DNA of 64,000 nt from Sphingobacteriia bacterium 28-36-52 (GTDB taxonomy: Bacteria > Bacteroidota > Bacteroidia > Chitinophagales > Chitinophagaceae): the NCBI GenBank assembly GCA_002281575.1, contig NCGN01000003.1, positions 1 through 64,000 of the forward strand, in the 5' to 3' direction. Positions within the stretch are counted from its first letter, which is position 1. Every line of letters starts with the position of its first letter. Positions 55,707 through 63,008 of this stretch are shown piece by piece. The notes below the pieces were generated by a model, which saw only the letters and a program-made list of their open reading frames with translations, did no database searches and was not told the DNA's origin. The position numbers were made by a program, and so were the translations under genes.

Positions 55707-56055
55707 AATATTCACCCGGCAACATCAGGCAGCCATCCACCAGCCAAAGCGTTGCAAGATCATAAGGAAAATCGCTGAAGGGGATTTCCTGACTTGTTAC
55801 TTTGTTATGGTTGCCATCAGTTGCAAGAATAGTAAAGACATTGTCCTTTACTCTCTTTAAATCCCACACCTGGAAGCGTTCAAGGTTAATATCCCTGTGG
55901 CATTGGTGGCTTACGATTAAATCAATCAGCCAATAAGCACCGCAGCCTTCTGCTAATTCCTTCACACCATCCGTGTAAAGAATCAATGAAGGTTTGTGGC
56001 AAAAGAAATTTTCTGAACCGTTGTGAGAGCCGAAGAAGTGATTTGCATTTTTCAT
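55705..56055 (-). CDS. DUF6876-family protein
   Basis: From the ATG at 56055 it has 116 residues; an upstream in-frame extension of poly-Phe type is not credible. Features of the family are NHFFGSHNGSENFFCHK, LILYTDGVKELAEGCGAYWLID and the C-terminal LVDGCLMLPGEY. DUF6876 genes are typical of Bacteroidota mobile elements; function is unknown. This supports the view that DNA right of about 54.2 kb was acquired. Confidence 0.85.
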   Translation of the reverse strand: MKNANHFFGSHNGSENFFCHKPSLILYTDGVKELAEGCGAYWLIDLIVSHQCHRDINLERFQVWDLKRVKDNVFTILATDGNHNKVTSQEIPFSDFPYDLATLWLVDGCLMLPGEY

Positions 56056-56122
56056 TGTAATAAATTTTATTTTAAAAGAAAAAAGGAAAAAAAAGAAAGC
56101 AATCACATCAGGCGGCGGGGCT

Positions 56123-56200
56123 AAAAAAACAAGGAGGAACGGAATAAATGATGGCTTTGTGCGGTGGGGCTGTGTTTATGCCGTAGTTCCTTGTTTTTTT
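56123..56200. repeat. Long hairpin, left copy of a related pair
   Basis: A 13-base outer stem AAAAAAACAAGGA pairs with TCCTTGTTTTTTT. After a small mismatch, CGG pairs with CCG and AATAAA with TTTAT. The loop core at 56144-56180 is nearly the same (33 of 37 bases) as the loop of the hairpin at 58164-58200. With T runs on both strands it could terminate transcription in both directions. Confidence 0.8.
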
Positions 56201-56270
56201 TAAAGCAAGGGGCTGTGCCAGCCGACTAACTTGCTGTACTTTTTTGATACTTTAGAAATAACTTTAGTGT

Positions 56271-56819
56271 ATGACATTTCAGGAATTAGAAAAGACATTA
56301 ATAAAAGGAAAGAGAATCCTTCAACCAATAACAAATGGGAATGTAATTGAAGGCAAGGAAGGATATTATTCTATCTGGATTACTAATACAAAAAAACTAC
56401 CTCCGGTATTTCACAATGAATTAGTAAGAAGGAAGACAAATCTGCTTTACATCGGGATAGCCAGCGGTTCTCTTTTAAAAAGATTGTATTTGCAGGAACT
56501 CCAACATAGAAACCCTGCTACATTTTTCAGAAGTATAGGTGCAGTATTAGGATATAGGCCGGAACCTGGGAGCCTTGCAGATAAAAAAAATCAGAACAAC
56601 TACAAATTCAACATAGAAAATACAAAAGCAATAGTTGAATGGATAAACCATAATCTTGAAATTGCTTTTCACTACTGCCCTACTACCGATTCAACAATTG
56701 AAATAACTCTCATTAAGAAATACGGACCACTTCTTAACTGGACACATAATCCTGAACCCTTCATGCCTTTGAAAAAACTAAAAGATGAATGTAGGGCAAT
56801 TGCCAGAAATCAAATTTGA
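56271..56819 (+). CDS. GIY-YIG-type nuclease-domain protein
   Basis: The protein has 182 residues. The GIY part is EGYYSIWITN (about 29-38) and the YIG part is LLYIGIASGSLLKRL (about 62-76), with Arg76 the expected catalytic Arg. The conserved Glu lies in STIEITLIKKYGPLLNW (about 143-159). It therefore has all the landmarks of a GIY-YIG endonuclease domain but no added DNA-binding domain that I can see. It stands alone between the hairpin at 56123-56200 and the GC-rich block. Role in a mobile element or in DNA repair is open. Confidence 0.8.
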   Translation: MTFQELEKTLIKGKRILQPITNGNVIEGKEGYYSIWITNTKKLPPVFHNELVRRKTNLLYIGIASGSLLKRLYLQELQHRNPATFFRSIGAVLGYRPEPGSLADKKNQNNYKFNIENTKAIVEWINHNLEIAFHYCPTTDSTIEITLIKKYGPLLNWTHNPEPFMPLKKLKDECRAIARNQI

Positions 56820-58140
56820 AAAGAGAATGATACGGTTAATGTGCCGGTTTGTTACAGTTCGGATATGTACTAAAGATGCACCGGCTAAACTTATACATAG
56901 ATCAGTAATAGTTTCTTAGAAGCGATAGCAAAATGTGTCAAGCCTGCCGGTAAAAGCGCCTGCGGCAAAAAAGAAGCATAGCCGTGCCGCACACTTGACG
57001 GCACTGTGGTGTTGGCGAGCCGTTAGATGGCCGCCGGAGAGAATGAGGAACGAATGAACGGAGGCGGACAGCGAGCCCCCACAAAGGGGCTGGCAGTAAA
57101 GCCATGAGGAACGAATGGCGATGCCAGCTCCATAGGAAGCCGCCGTAGTAAATTTCCCGTCAGGGTACGGAGGCGGCTGAACTATGCAAGTGAACCTTAG
57201 CGATGCTTTGCGAAATGGAGGTACGACATGAGCAATTAGCAGCCGCAAGGTGAACGCAGCCTTAAGTGGGGCTGCCGGCGAGCAAAAGAAAAGAGGGCAG
57301 CGGGTGGACTGAACGCTACTGAAGAGAATGAATGACGTAGTGAAGCGGAATGAAACCCAGTTAGTATTGTAGGGATGGCTTGCGGAAAGGCAGGTGCATT
57401 CCCAAGTGTATTGCTTTTTGTGTGTGGCTTGGGATGCCCTGCCTTGGAGCAAATGGTTTAGCTGCGAACGTGGTGTAATGAAGCGGAACGAAGGAAGAAA
57501 TGAACGAAGTGGCGTGAAGGACACAGTAGCTGCCGTGAGGAATGAGGAGGAACTGCAAGCAGCATGACAAACTGCGTAGCGAAGCGGAGCACCCGAAGGG
57601 CATTGCAGGTGCAGCAATACCATAAAAGTTTATAAAAAAATTTATTGCTGCTGCTGCAATGGTTTGGCATGATTGCTTGCTGACGACGAATGACGAACAC
57701 CTATTTACCGGCGAAGCGTGGGCTTTGTGCGGTGGGAAAAGAAGCGATGGCTGGCAGCTTCCCGGTCTGGATTTGTGGGTGGCTCCGGGATGCTGCCGTT
57801 GGGGCAAACGGAGCAGGATGTTGTTTGCCGGAAGGCTACCGACTGAATGAGTGAGTGTAGCGGAGGGGACGGAGCAAACGAACGAAATGAAGAAGGTGGC
57901 CTGTAGCCAGTACGGAATCATTCCAGTTTCTTTCACCAATGTATAAAATCAAAAGTTAAGCCCCCTACCAAGGAGGCTCACATGACGAAGTAAATGAATG
58001 CCCTAACTGTGATGAAAAAACAAACACACCAGGTGAAACGAACCAGCAGCTAACCCAAATGCTGCCAACAAGCCAACGCTGAACAAGAACTGACATAACG
58101 ATACATTTAAATGAAAAAATAAAATAACTGCGTCCTCACA
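56820..58140. other. GC-rich, hairpin-dense region without a convincing gene
   Basis: Composition shifts sharply (for example 35 of 60 bases are G or C at 57001-57060). The plus strand is purine-rich with repeated GAACGAA/GAATGA words; ATGAGGAACGAATG occurs exactly at 57043-57056 and 57104-57117. Nested stems are plain: GCTGGCA/TGCCAGC with inner GCCAT/ATGGC (57089-57128); AGCCGCC/GGCGGCT with inner GTA/TAC and CCC/GGG closing a GTCA loop (57138-57178); and an 18-pair stem with a 21-base loop (57387-57445). Open frames here are low-complexity and unlike proteins. It may be a structured RNA or a cis-acting region. Confidence 0.6.
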
Positions 58141-58228
58141 GCACCGGGTTTGTGGGTGGCAGTATAAATGATGGCTTTGTGTGTTGGGCTTGTGTTTATG
58201 CTGCGCCGTCGAGCCTTTGTGCCGGTGC
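58141..58228. repeat. Long hairpin, right copy of a related pair
   Basis: The outer stem is GCACCGG/CCGGTGC and the inner stem GCAGTATAAA/TTTATGCTGC, which has one G-U pair if read as plus-strand RNA. The core at 58164-58200 matches the core of the hairpin at 56144-56180 at 33 of 37 positions and in the same orientation. A TATCTTTG -7-like box follows at 58229-58236, although no gene starts near it. Confidence 0.75.
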
Positions 58229-58425
58229 TATCTTTGCAGTTTATTTTATTTTTTTAAATGGATTGCCAGTTGTCAGCGATTGGAATGGCGACATGATGGT
58301 TTGATGAAACGAGAAGGTGAGAATACTATATATAAAGTAGCGTATGAAGAAATCGGCTACCTTAAACTTTCTTTCAGAAGCAGGTTTATTTTAAATACTT
58401 CTCATCTAAAAACTTCGGGCTATTT

Positions 58426-58433
58426 TATTTTTG
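58426..58433 (+). promoter_or_regulatory. Candidate -7 element for the DUF6122 gene
   Basis: TATTTTTG matches TAnnTTTG and lies 16 bases before the ATG at 58450, giving a very short leader. A -33 TTTG is not evident. Confidence 0.35.
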
Positions 58434-58449
58434 TACTTTAAAACCGAAT

Positions 58450-58770
58450 ATGCAACAGTTCCTTCATTATTTTTTACACCTGATTTTTCCTTTATTAATT
58501 GTTTTCCTTTTTTATAAAAAGAATTGGATAATATCTTATTTGATTTTGCTGCTAACAATGCTGGTTGATCTGGATCATTTATTTGCAACTCCGGTATTTG
58601 CCCCCTGCCGTTGCAGTATTAACTTTCATCCCTTGCATAGCTATATTGCAATCTTGATTTATTGCACCATGTTATTACACCCAAAAATCAGAATAATTGG
58701 TATAGGGTTATTACTCCACATGGCTACCGATGGTATTGATTGCTTATTCATCATGCAGAATTGCAGATAA
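58450..58770 (+). CDS. DUF6122-family membrane protein
   Basis: The protein has 106 residues and three or four hydrophobic helices. Conserved-looking polar residues lie in MLVDLDHLFATPVFAP, RCSINFHPLHSY and LLHMATDGIDC; Asp and His residues inside membrane segments recall membrane-bound metal-dependent hydrolases (YdjM-like). Function is unknown. It converges with the metal-resistance operon, 10 bases between the stops. Confidence 0.85.
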   Translation: MQQFLHYFLHLIFPLLIVFLFYKKNWIISYLILLLTMLVDLDHLFATPVFAPCRCSINFHPLHSYIAILIYCTMLLHPKIRIIGIGLLLHMATDGIDCLFIMQNCR

Positions 58771-58780
58771 CTCCAACTCC

Positions 58781-59413
58781 TTACAGAGAATATTGCCCTT
58801 TTAATCGTAAGGTTACAATTATGTCCTCGCTTCCCTTATTCCGGAAAAACCATCCATGCTTACCTTCAAATGGGGCTAAGAAAGTACCCACCATATTATG
58901 AGAGTATGCGATGGTATAACTTTCAAAATAAACATCCTTAACTTCTGTTGCCTGTTTTACCTCCCCGTGAAAATCAAAATACACGGTTCCTTTATCGGTA
59001 GTCCATTCATATTTCAGCTTTCCATATTTCAGCATATAAGTTTTGTACTCTATTCCTTTTCCGGCGGGTACAATTACCTGTACACTGTCCTCTCTTTGTT
59101 CCAATTGTTTTTCAGGAGCCGGATTATCCGCCTCTGCCGGCCTTATTACATCAGGACCCGAACCTGCTTTTTCCATTTTAATCAAAGGGAATTTTTTGTG
59201 CACGGTTGTATCTGAACCAGACATTGCAATTACAGAATCCTTTGGAATATGAAGCCTGCTAAAGCCGAAAAGTTTACCGGCGCCGGTTGGATCTATTCCA
59301 TATTCTGCAGGTAATACAGCCGTTACCAATAAGACAACGGCTATACCTAAAGCTATAATTAACGCTTTTATAATTTTCTTTTTTTCTAATACCGGATGAT
59401 TGATTTCTGACAT
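58781..59413 (-). CDS. Membrane-anchored protein of a metal-resistance cluster
   Basis: The protein has 210 residues with one membrane helix (about 15-34) and a large periplasmic part. The pattern LLVTAVLPAEYGIDPTGAGK after the helix and the end GKHGWFFRNKGSEDIIVTLRLKGQY match what is often annotated as transmembrane anchor protein next to HupE/UreJ and RND metal-efflux genes. It is 12 bases after hupE and is the last gene of the operon. Its biochemical role is unknown. Confidence 0.78.
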   Translation of the reverse strand: MSEINHPVLEKKKIIKALIIALGIAVVLLVTAVLPAEYGIDPTGAGKLFGFSRLHIPKDSVIAMSGSDTTVHKKFPLIKMEKAGSGPDVIRPAEADNPAPEKQLEQREDSVQVIVPAGKGIEYKTYMLKYGKLKYEWTTDKGTVYFDFHGEVKQATEVKDVYFESYTIAYSHNMVGTFLAPFEGKHGWFFRNKGSEDIIVTLRLKGQYSL

Positions 59414-59425
59414 TGTATAATAAAT

Positions 59426-60115
59426 TTAAGATGTGAAATAACCTGTTAGCTGGTAACCAAATAATATAAACCCCGCAGCAATGAGCAACGTATTTGTCAG
59501 GGTAGAAAATTTCATAAAGTTTGCAGACCTGCGCCACAGACTGAAAAGGATTAATACAAATACCAATGCAATGAACTGGCCGATTTCTACGCCTATATTG
59601 AAACCAATTAAATTGGTAAACAATCCTTCTTTATCAAATTTAAATTCCTGCAATTTACTGGCAAGTCCGAAGCCGTGAAATAATCCGAAGATTAATACGG
59701 CAGCTTTAGTATTTGGCTGGGTTCCAAAAAACCGTTTGAAACCGCCTAAATTATCAAAGCCTTTATACACTATTGAAAGAGCAATGATGGCATCAATGAG
59801 ATATGAATTGATGGCCATATCGGCCATAACACCGAGCAGTAAAGTAGTACTGTGGCCAATGGTGAAAAAACTTACATAAAGCAAAACTTCTTTGGGGCGG
59901 TATAAGAAAAAGATGACACCAACCAAAAACAACAAATGGTCGTAACCTGTTAACATGTGTTTGGCGCCAATGTATAGAAAGGGGCCAAATGCCACACCAC
60001 TATTACCTGCCAAAAAAGTTTGCGTATCTCCATCTACACCATGTGCAAAAACATTGCTGCTGATACAGTATATAGTTAGTATTACAGCAAGAGATATTAT
60101 TTTTTTCCAGTTCAT
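59426..60115 (-). CDS. HupE/UreJ-family metal permease
   Basis: The protein has 229 residues with a signal-like N terminus and about six membrane helices. The family hallmark is GAKHMLTGYDHLLFLVGVIFF (His/Asp in the second helix), with later FTIGHSTTLLLG and LFHGFGLASKL. HupE/UreJ proteins move nickel or cobalt. Here, in an efflux-type operon, the metal and direction are uncertain. It follows the small His-tail lipoprotein gene, with a hairpin in between. Confidence 0.9.
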   Translation of the reverse strand: MNWKKIISLAVILTIYCISSNVFAHGVDGDTQTFLAGNSGVAFGPFLYIGAKHMLTGYDHLLFLVGVIFFLYRPKEVLLYVSFFTIGHSTTLLLGVMADMAINSYLIDAIIALSIVYKGFDNLGGFKRFFGTQPNTKAAVLIFGLFHGFGLASKLQEFKFDKEGLFTNLIGFNIGVEIGQFIALVFVLILFSLWRRSANFMKFSTLTNTLLIAAGFILFGYQLTGYFTS

Positions 60116-60139
60116 AATTTTTTGTTTAACACTTAATTA

Positions 60140-60171
60140 CCTCTCTCCCCGCTGAATTGCAGGGAGAGAGG
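60140..60171. repeat. Intergenic hairpin in the metal operon
   Basis: CCTCTCTCCC pairs perfectly with GGGAGAGAGG around a 12-base loop, between the small lipoprotein gene and hupE. No T run follows on the minus strand, so an RNA-processing, stabilising or dispersed-repeat role is more likely than termination. Confidence 0.6.
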
Positions 60172-60187
60172 GTTAAGCGGTTTTTCA

Positions 60188-60400
60188 TTAATGAGAATGA
60201 CCGTGAGCAGCATCTATGCTATCCTGTGTCTTTTTTTCTGCGGCAGATTTTAAGCTATCCACACTTTTTGCAGCAGCACTATCGGCATTCACCGACGGTT
60301 GTTCGGTTTGTATGGGGGTTTCTGACTTTTTGTTCGCATTTTCCCCGCAAGCCATAAGCAGTACACAAGCAAACGAACAAATAATAAATACTTTTTTCAT
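60188..60400 (-). CDS. Small lipoprotein with His-rich tail
   Basis: From ATG at 60400 (a TTG four codons upstream is less likely) it has 70 residues. The lipobox is LLMAC, the middle is a Ser/Lys/Asp-rich linker, and the C terminus is AAHGHSH. The tail could bind metal in the periplasm. It lies in the operon with a P-type ATPase and HupE. Family not recognised. Confidence 0.7.
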   Translation of the reverse strand: MKKVFIICSFACVLLMACGENANKKSETPIQTEQPSVNADSAAAKSVDSLKSAAEKKTQDSIDAAHGHSH

Positions 60401-60449
60401 GTTTGAGTTCAAATGTTTTTTTTAGTTATAAAAAGATTGAAAGAAAATA

Positions 60450-60878
60450 TTAATGTTGATGGCCGTGGTCAATATCCGATTGCGAAACGGCGTCGTTTTT
60501 AAATTTAGCAGTAATGGTTTTTCCCTGTACTACCACCGAAACTGTACAATAGGTAAACACGTTAGCTTTTGGGGTACTTACCCACATAGCATTCTTCTTA
60601 GTGTTAGCAAGTGTAGAAGTAGATTTGGTTTTATTGAAAAAATCAAAAACTGCTGTTCCGGTAACCGTTTTGTTAGAAAGGGTTTTTTGCTTAGCATCCA
60701 ATAAATAAAAGCTGATACTGTCCTTTCCTTTTACCATTTCAATATGATAACCGTTTGCTTCCTGAACCAAACCCCCATGAGGTGCTTTGTGTGTATGGTT
60801 TTCTGTTTGTGCATAAGAAACGGTACTGCCTGCAACCAGCAGGATAAAGACAAGAATAATTGATTTGATTGTTTTCAT
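60450..60878 (-). CDS. Periplasmic protein with His-rich ends, putative metal binder
   Basis: The protein has 142 residues with a Sec signal (about 1-23, ending SYAQ). The mature protein starts TENHTHKAPHGGLVQEANGYHIEMV and ends DIDHGHQH, so histidines cluster at both ends of a small beta-rich domain. This pattern is seen in exported proteins of Bacteroidota copper/cobalt/zinc loci. It lies 58 bases downstream of the P-type ATPase gene. Metal chaperone or buffer is the likely role (inference). Confidence 0.8.
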   Translation of the reverse strand: MKTIKSIILVFILLVAGSTVSYAQTENHTHKAPHGGLVQEANGYHIEMVKGKDSISFYLLDAKQKTLSNKTVTGTAVFDFFNKTKSTSTLANTKKNAMWVSTPKANVFTYCTVSVVVQGKTITAKFKNDAVSQSDIDHGHQH

Positions 60879-60936
60879 TTTTTAATTGTTTTTTTGATGA
60901 AAATTAATTGATTGTTTAATTTTTATATTATGAATA

Positions 60937-62781
60937 TCAGTCCTGAATTTTTACCCGCAAAAGTTTTATTGAATTAATAAAAACTAATGTATCCGGAAGT
61001 AAGTGAATTGCTGCTGCTTCAACCGGCCCCAGTATTTTAAGTAATACCAGTGTAATTCCAATTACGTGTACCACCCCTACACCTACAATAATATTTTCTT
61101 TAATGGTACGAAATGCTCTTTTACTGATAGCTCTTGCTCTGGCAATTTTTTCTAATTTATCCTGCATCAAAACAATATCAGCCGCTTCCATAGCAGCTTC
61201 GGTCCCCATTGCGCCCATAGCAATCCCGATATTTGCCTGTACCAATGCGGGTGCATCATTAATGCCATCACCTACCATCGCCACTTTTTCCCCTTTGCCT
61301 TGTAGTTCTTTTACAATCTTAATCTTATCTTCTGGTAATAAATTCGCCCTGAAGTCTGTAATTCCTACCTGTTCGGAAACATGCTTAGCAGTTTCTGGAT
61401 TATCACCCGTAAGCATAACAATATTTTTTACCCCGCTTCTTCTAAGGCCCTCAATCATTTCTTTTGCTCCTTCACGTATAGCATCGGATATATAAAATAT
61501 ACCGGCTAATTTATTATCAATCGAAAGATAGATTGCTGTATCTGTAAGATTTTCCGATGTTGTTAAAACCGGAACTTTACTTTCTGTCATGAAAGATTTA
61601 TTGCCAAATAAAACAGCCTTGCCATCCACATTTGCTGAAACACCACGACCTTTTATTACTGCAAAGTTTTCCGGTTCACCATAGGTGAGTTTCAATTTGT
61701 CAGCATAGGTTAAGATGGCTTTTGCTAATGGATGACTGGAACGCCTGTCAACAGCAGCAGCCATCTGCACCAAATATTTTTCATCTATACTCTTATCCAT
61801 TATCTCAACTTGATTAACCGTGGGACTGCCAACCGTTAACGTTCCTGTCTTATCAAAAACAATTGTGGTAACCTTGGCGAGTTCTTCCAAAAACTTCCCC
61901 CCTTTTACAAGAATACCTTCCCTTGCTGCACGGGCAATTGCAGCAATGGTAACAAGGGGAGTTGCTAATCCTAATTCAGCCGGAGAAGTAAATATCAGCA
62001 ATGCTATTACAAGCCTTATATCACGGGTGTAAAAATAAACTGCGCCAACAAAAATGAATACAACAGGTATAAGCCATGATGCCACCTTATCGGTAAGTTT
62101 TTCAATAGGTGCTTGCTGACTCTCTGCTTCTTCTACTAATGTTATAATGCGGGAAAAAACAGTGTCCTTTCCTGCTTTTGTCATTTGAATGTCTAATGCT
62201 CCCAATTCAACAATGGTTCCTGCAAACGCATCGCTTCCAATAGATTTTTCCTGCGGAACACTTTCCCCGGTAATGGGTGCCTGATTAACAGAGCCTGAAC
62301 CACCTGTTACCTTTCCATCCACAGGAATTTTTTCTCCTGCTTTTACCAAAACAATATCGCCAATCTTCAAATCACTTATCTGAACCGTTTCTTCTTTTCC
62401 ATCTTTTTTTATAATAGCTGCTTTTGGTACTGAACCAATTAATTCTCTAATAGAAGCTCTTGCTCTTTCACCGCTTGCACTTGCAATATATTCAGCAATC
62501 AAAATAATCATCAACACTACAGAACCTGCCAAATATTCTTTGCCCAATACTGATACTATTACAGCAATAGTGATAAAGATTTCCGTTCCTATTTTTCGTT
62601 CTTTTATTAAATCTTTTACAGCAGTTTTTACCAATGAGTAAAGACCAAATGCCATTGCAGCCAGTAAAACGGGTAAAGGAATAACATCTAAATAAAATAA
62701 CAGGCTGGCTATTCCGACGGTTAGGATACGTACAATTTCCCAGAGAAACTGGCGGGAGAAAAAGGTTTGTGTGAATGTCAT
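60937..62781 (-). CDS. P1B-type heavy-metal ATPase with altered metal-site motif
   Basis: The protein has 614 residues without an N-terminal heavy-metal-binding domain. Core motifs are present: TGES (171-174), phosphorylated Asp310 in DKTGTLT, the P1B-specific His350-Pro351 pair, TGDNPETA and GDGINDAP (504-511). In membrane segment 6, where CPC, SPC or CPH is usual, it reads SPAELGLATP (266-275), so the metal-binding Cys/His is missing. The last helix has HLLPDTLVF in place of HEGGT. It is probably a metal exporter of an unusual subtype. The operon is shared with His-rich periplasmic proteins and an RND adaptor. Confidence 0.9.
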   Translation of the reverse strand: MTFTQTFFSRQFLWEIVRILTVGIASLLFYLDVIPLPVLLAAMAFGLYSLVKTAVKDLIKERKIGTEIFITIAVIVSVLGKEYLAGSVVLMIILIAEYIASASGERARASIRELIGSVPKAAIIKKDGKEETVQISDLKIGDIVLVKAGEKIPVDGKVTGGSGSVNQAPITGESVPQEKSIGSDAFAGTIVELGALDIQMTKAGKDTVFSRIITLVEEAESQQAPIEKLTDKVASWLIPVVFIFVGAVYFYTRDIRLVIALLIFTSPAELGLATPLVTIAAIARAAREGILVKGGKFLEELAKVTTIVFDKTGTLTVGSPTVNQVEIMDKSIDEKYLVQMAAAVDRRSSHPLAKAILTYADKLKLTYGEPENFAVIKGRGVSANVDGKAVLFGNKSFMTESKVPVLTTSENLTDTAIYLSIDNKLAGIFYISDAIREGAKEMIEGLRRSGVKNIVMLTGDNPETAKHVSEQVGITDFRANLLPEDKIKIVKELQGKGEKVAMVGDGINDAPALVQANIGIAMGAMGTEAAMEAADIVLMQDKLEKIARARAISKRAFRTIKENIIVGVGVVHVIGITLVLLKILGPVEAAAIHLLPDTLVFINSIKLLRVKIQD

Positions 62782-62801
62782 TGTATGCAGTTTAAAAATA
62801 A

Positions 62802-62972
62802 TTAATGGTCATAATTTGTACGTATATGAAATTTCATAAAGAGGAAGGCAAACACTAGTGCCAGCACAATCAGAAAAATGGCACCTACCGTCCGTAATTT
62901 ATCATCTGATTCCCGTTTGCTGTTTACCCGTGGTGGTATAAACTTTTTCTTTTTTCGATGCCTTGACTTCAT
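62802..62972 (-). CDS. 56-residue single-pass membrane protein
   Basis: A short frame starts at ATG 62972 and ends at TAA 62802, 20 bases before the ATPase start. The protein is MKSRHRKKKKFIPPR, then a polar linker, then one hydrophobic helix (about 29-46, VGAIFLIVLALVFAFLF) and a short tail. The highly basic N terminus implies an N-in orientation. It fills the gap between adaptor and ATPase genes and is read the same way, which supports it being real. Family not recognised. Confidence 0.6.
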   Translation of the reverse strand: MKSRHRKKKKFIPPRVNSKRESDDKLRTVGAIFLIVLALVFAFLFMKFHIRTNYDH

Positions 62973-63008
62973 GTTGGTCAGTATTGAGACTATACCATAA
63001 TTTCTTAT

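Noticed and set aside
56916..57623. Long minus-strand open frame of 235 codons and overlapping frames in the GC-rich block
   Set aside because: The translations are Ser/Phe/Cys/Leu-rich, low-complexity and unlike any fold. Several frames are open at once because the plus strand is purine-rich with few stop complements. The hairpins explain the sequence better.
56820..58140. Group I or group II intron
   Set aside because: No domain V hairpin or reverse transcriptase (group II) was seen. The GIY-YIG gene lies outside the structured block and no split host gene is visible.
58181..58441. 86-codon plus-strand frame
   Set aside because: It starts inside the hairpin repeat, is Cys-rich, has no recognisable pattern, and overlaps the likely promoter of the DUF6122 gene.
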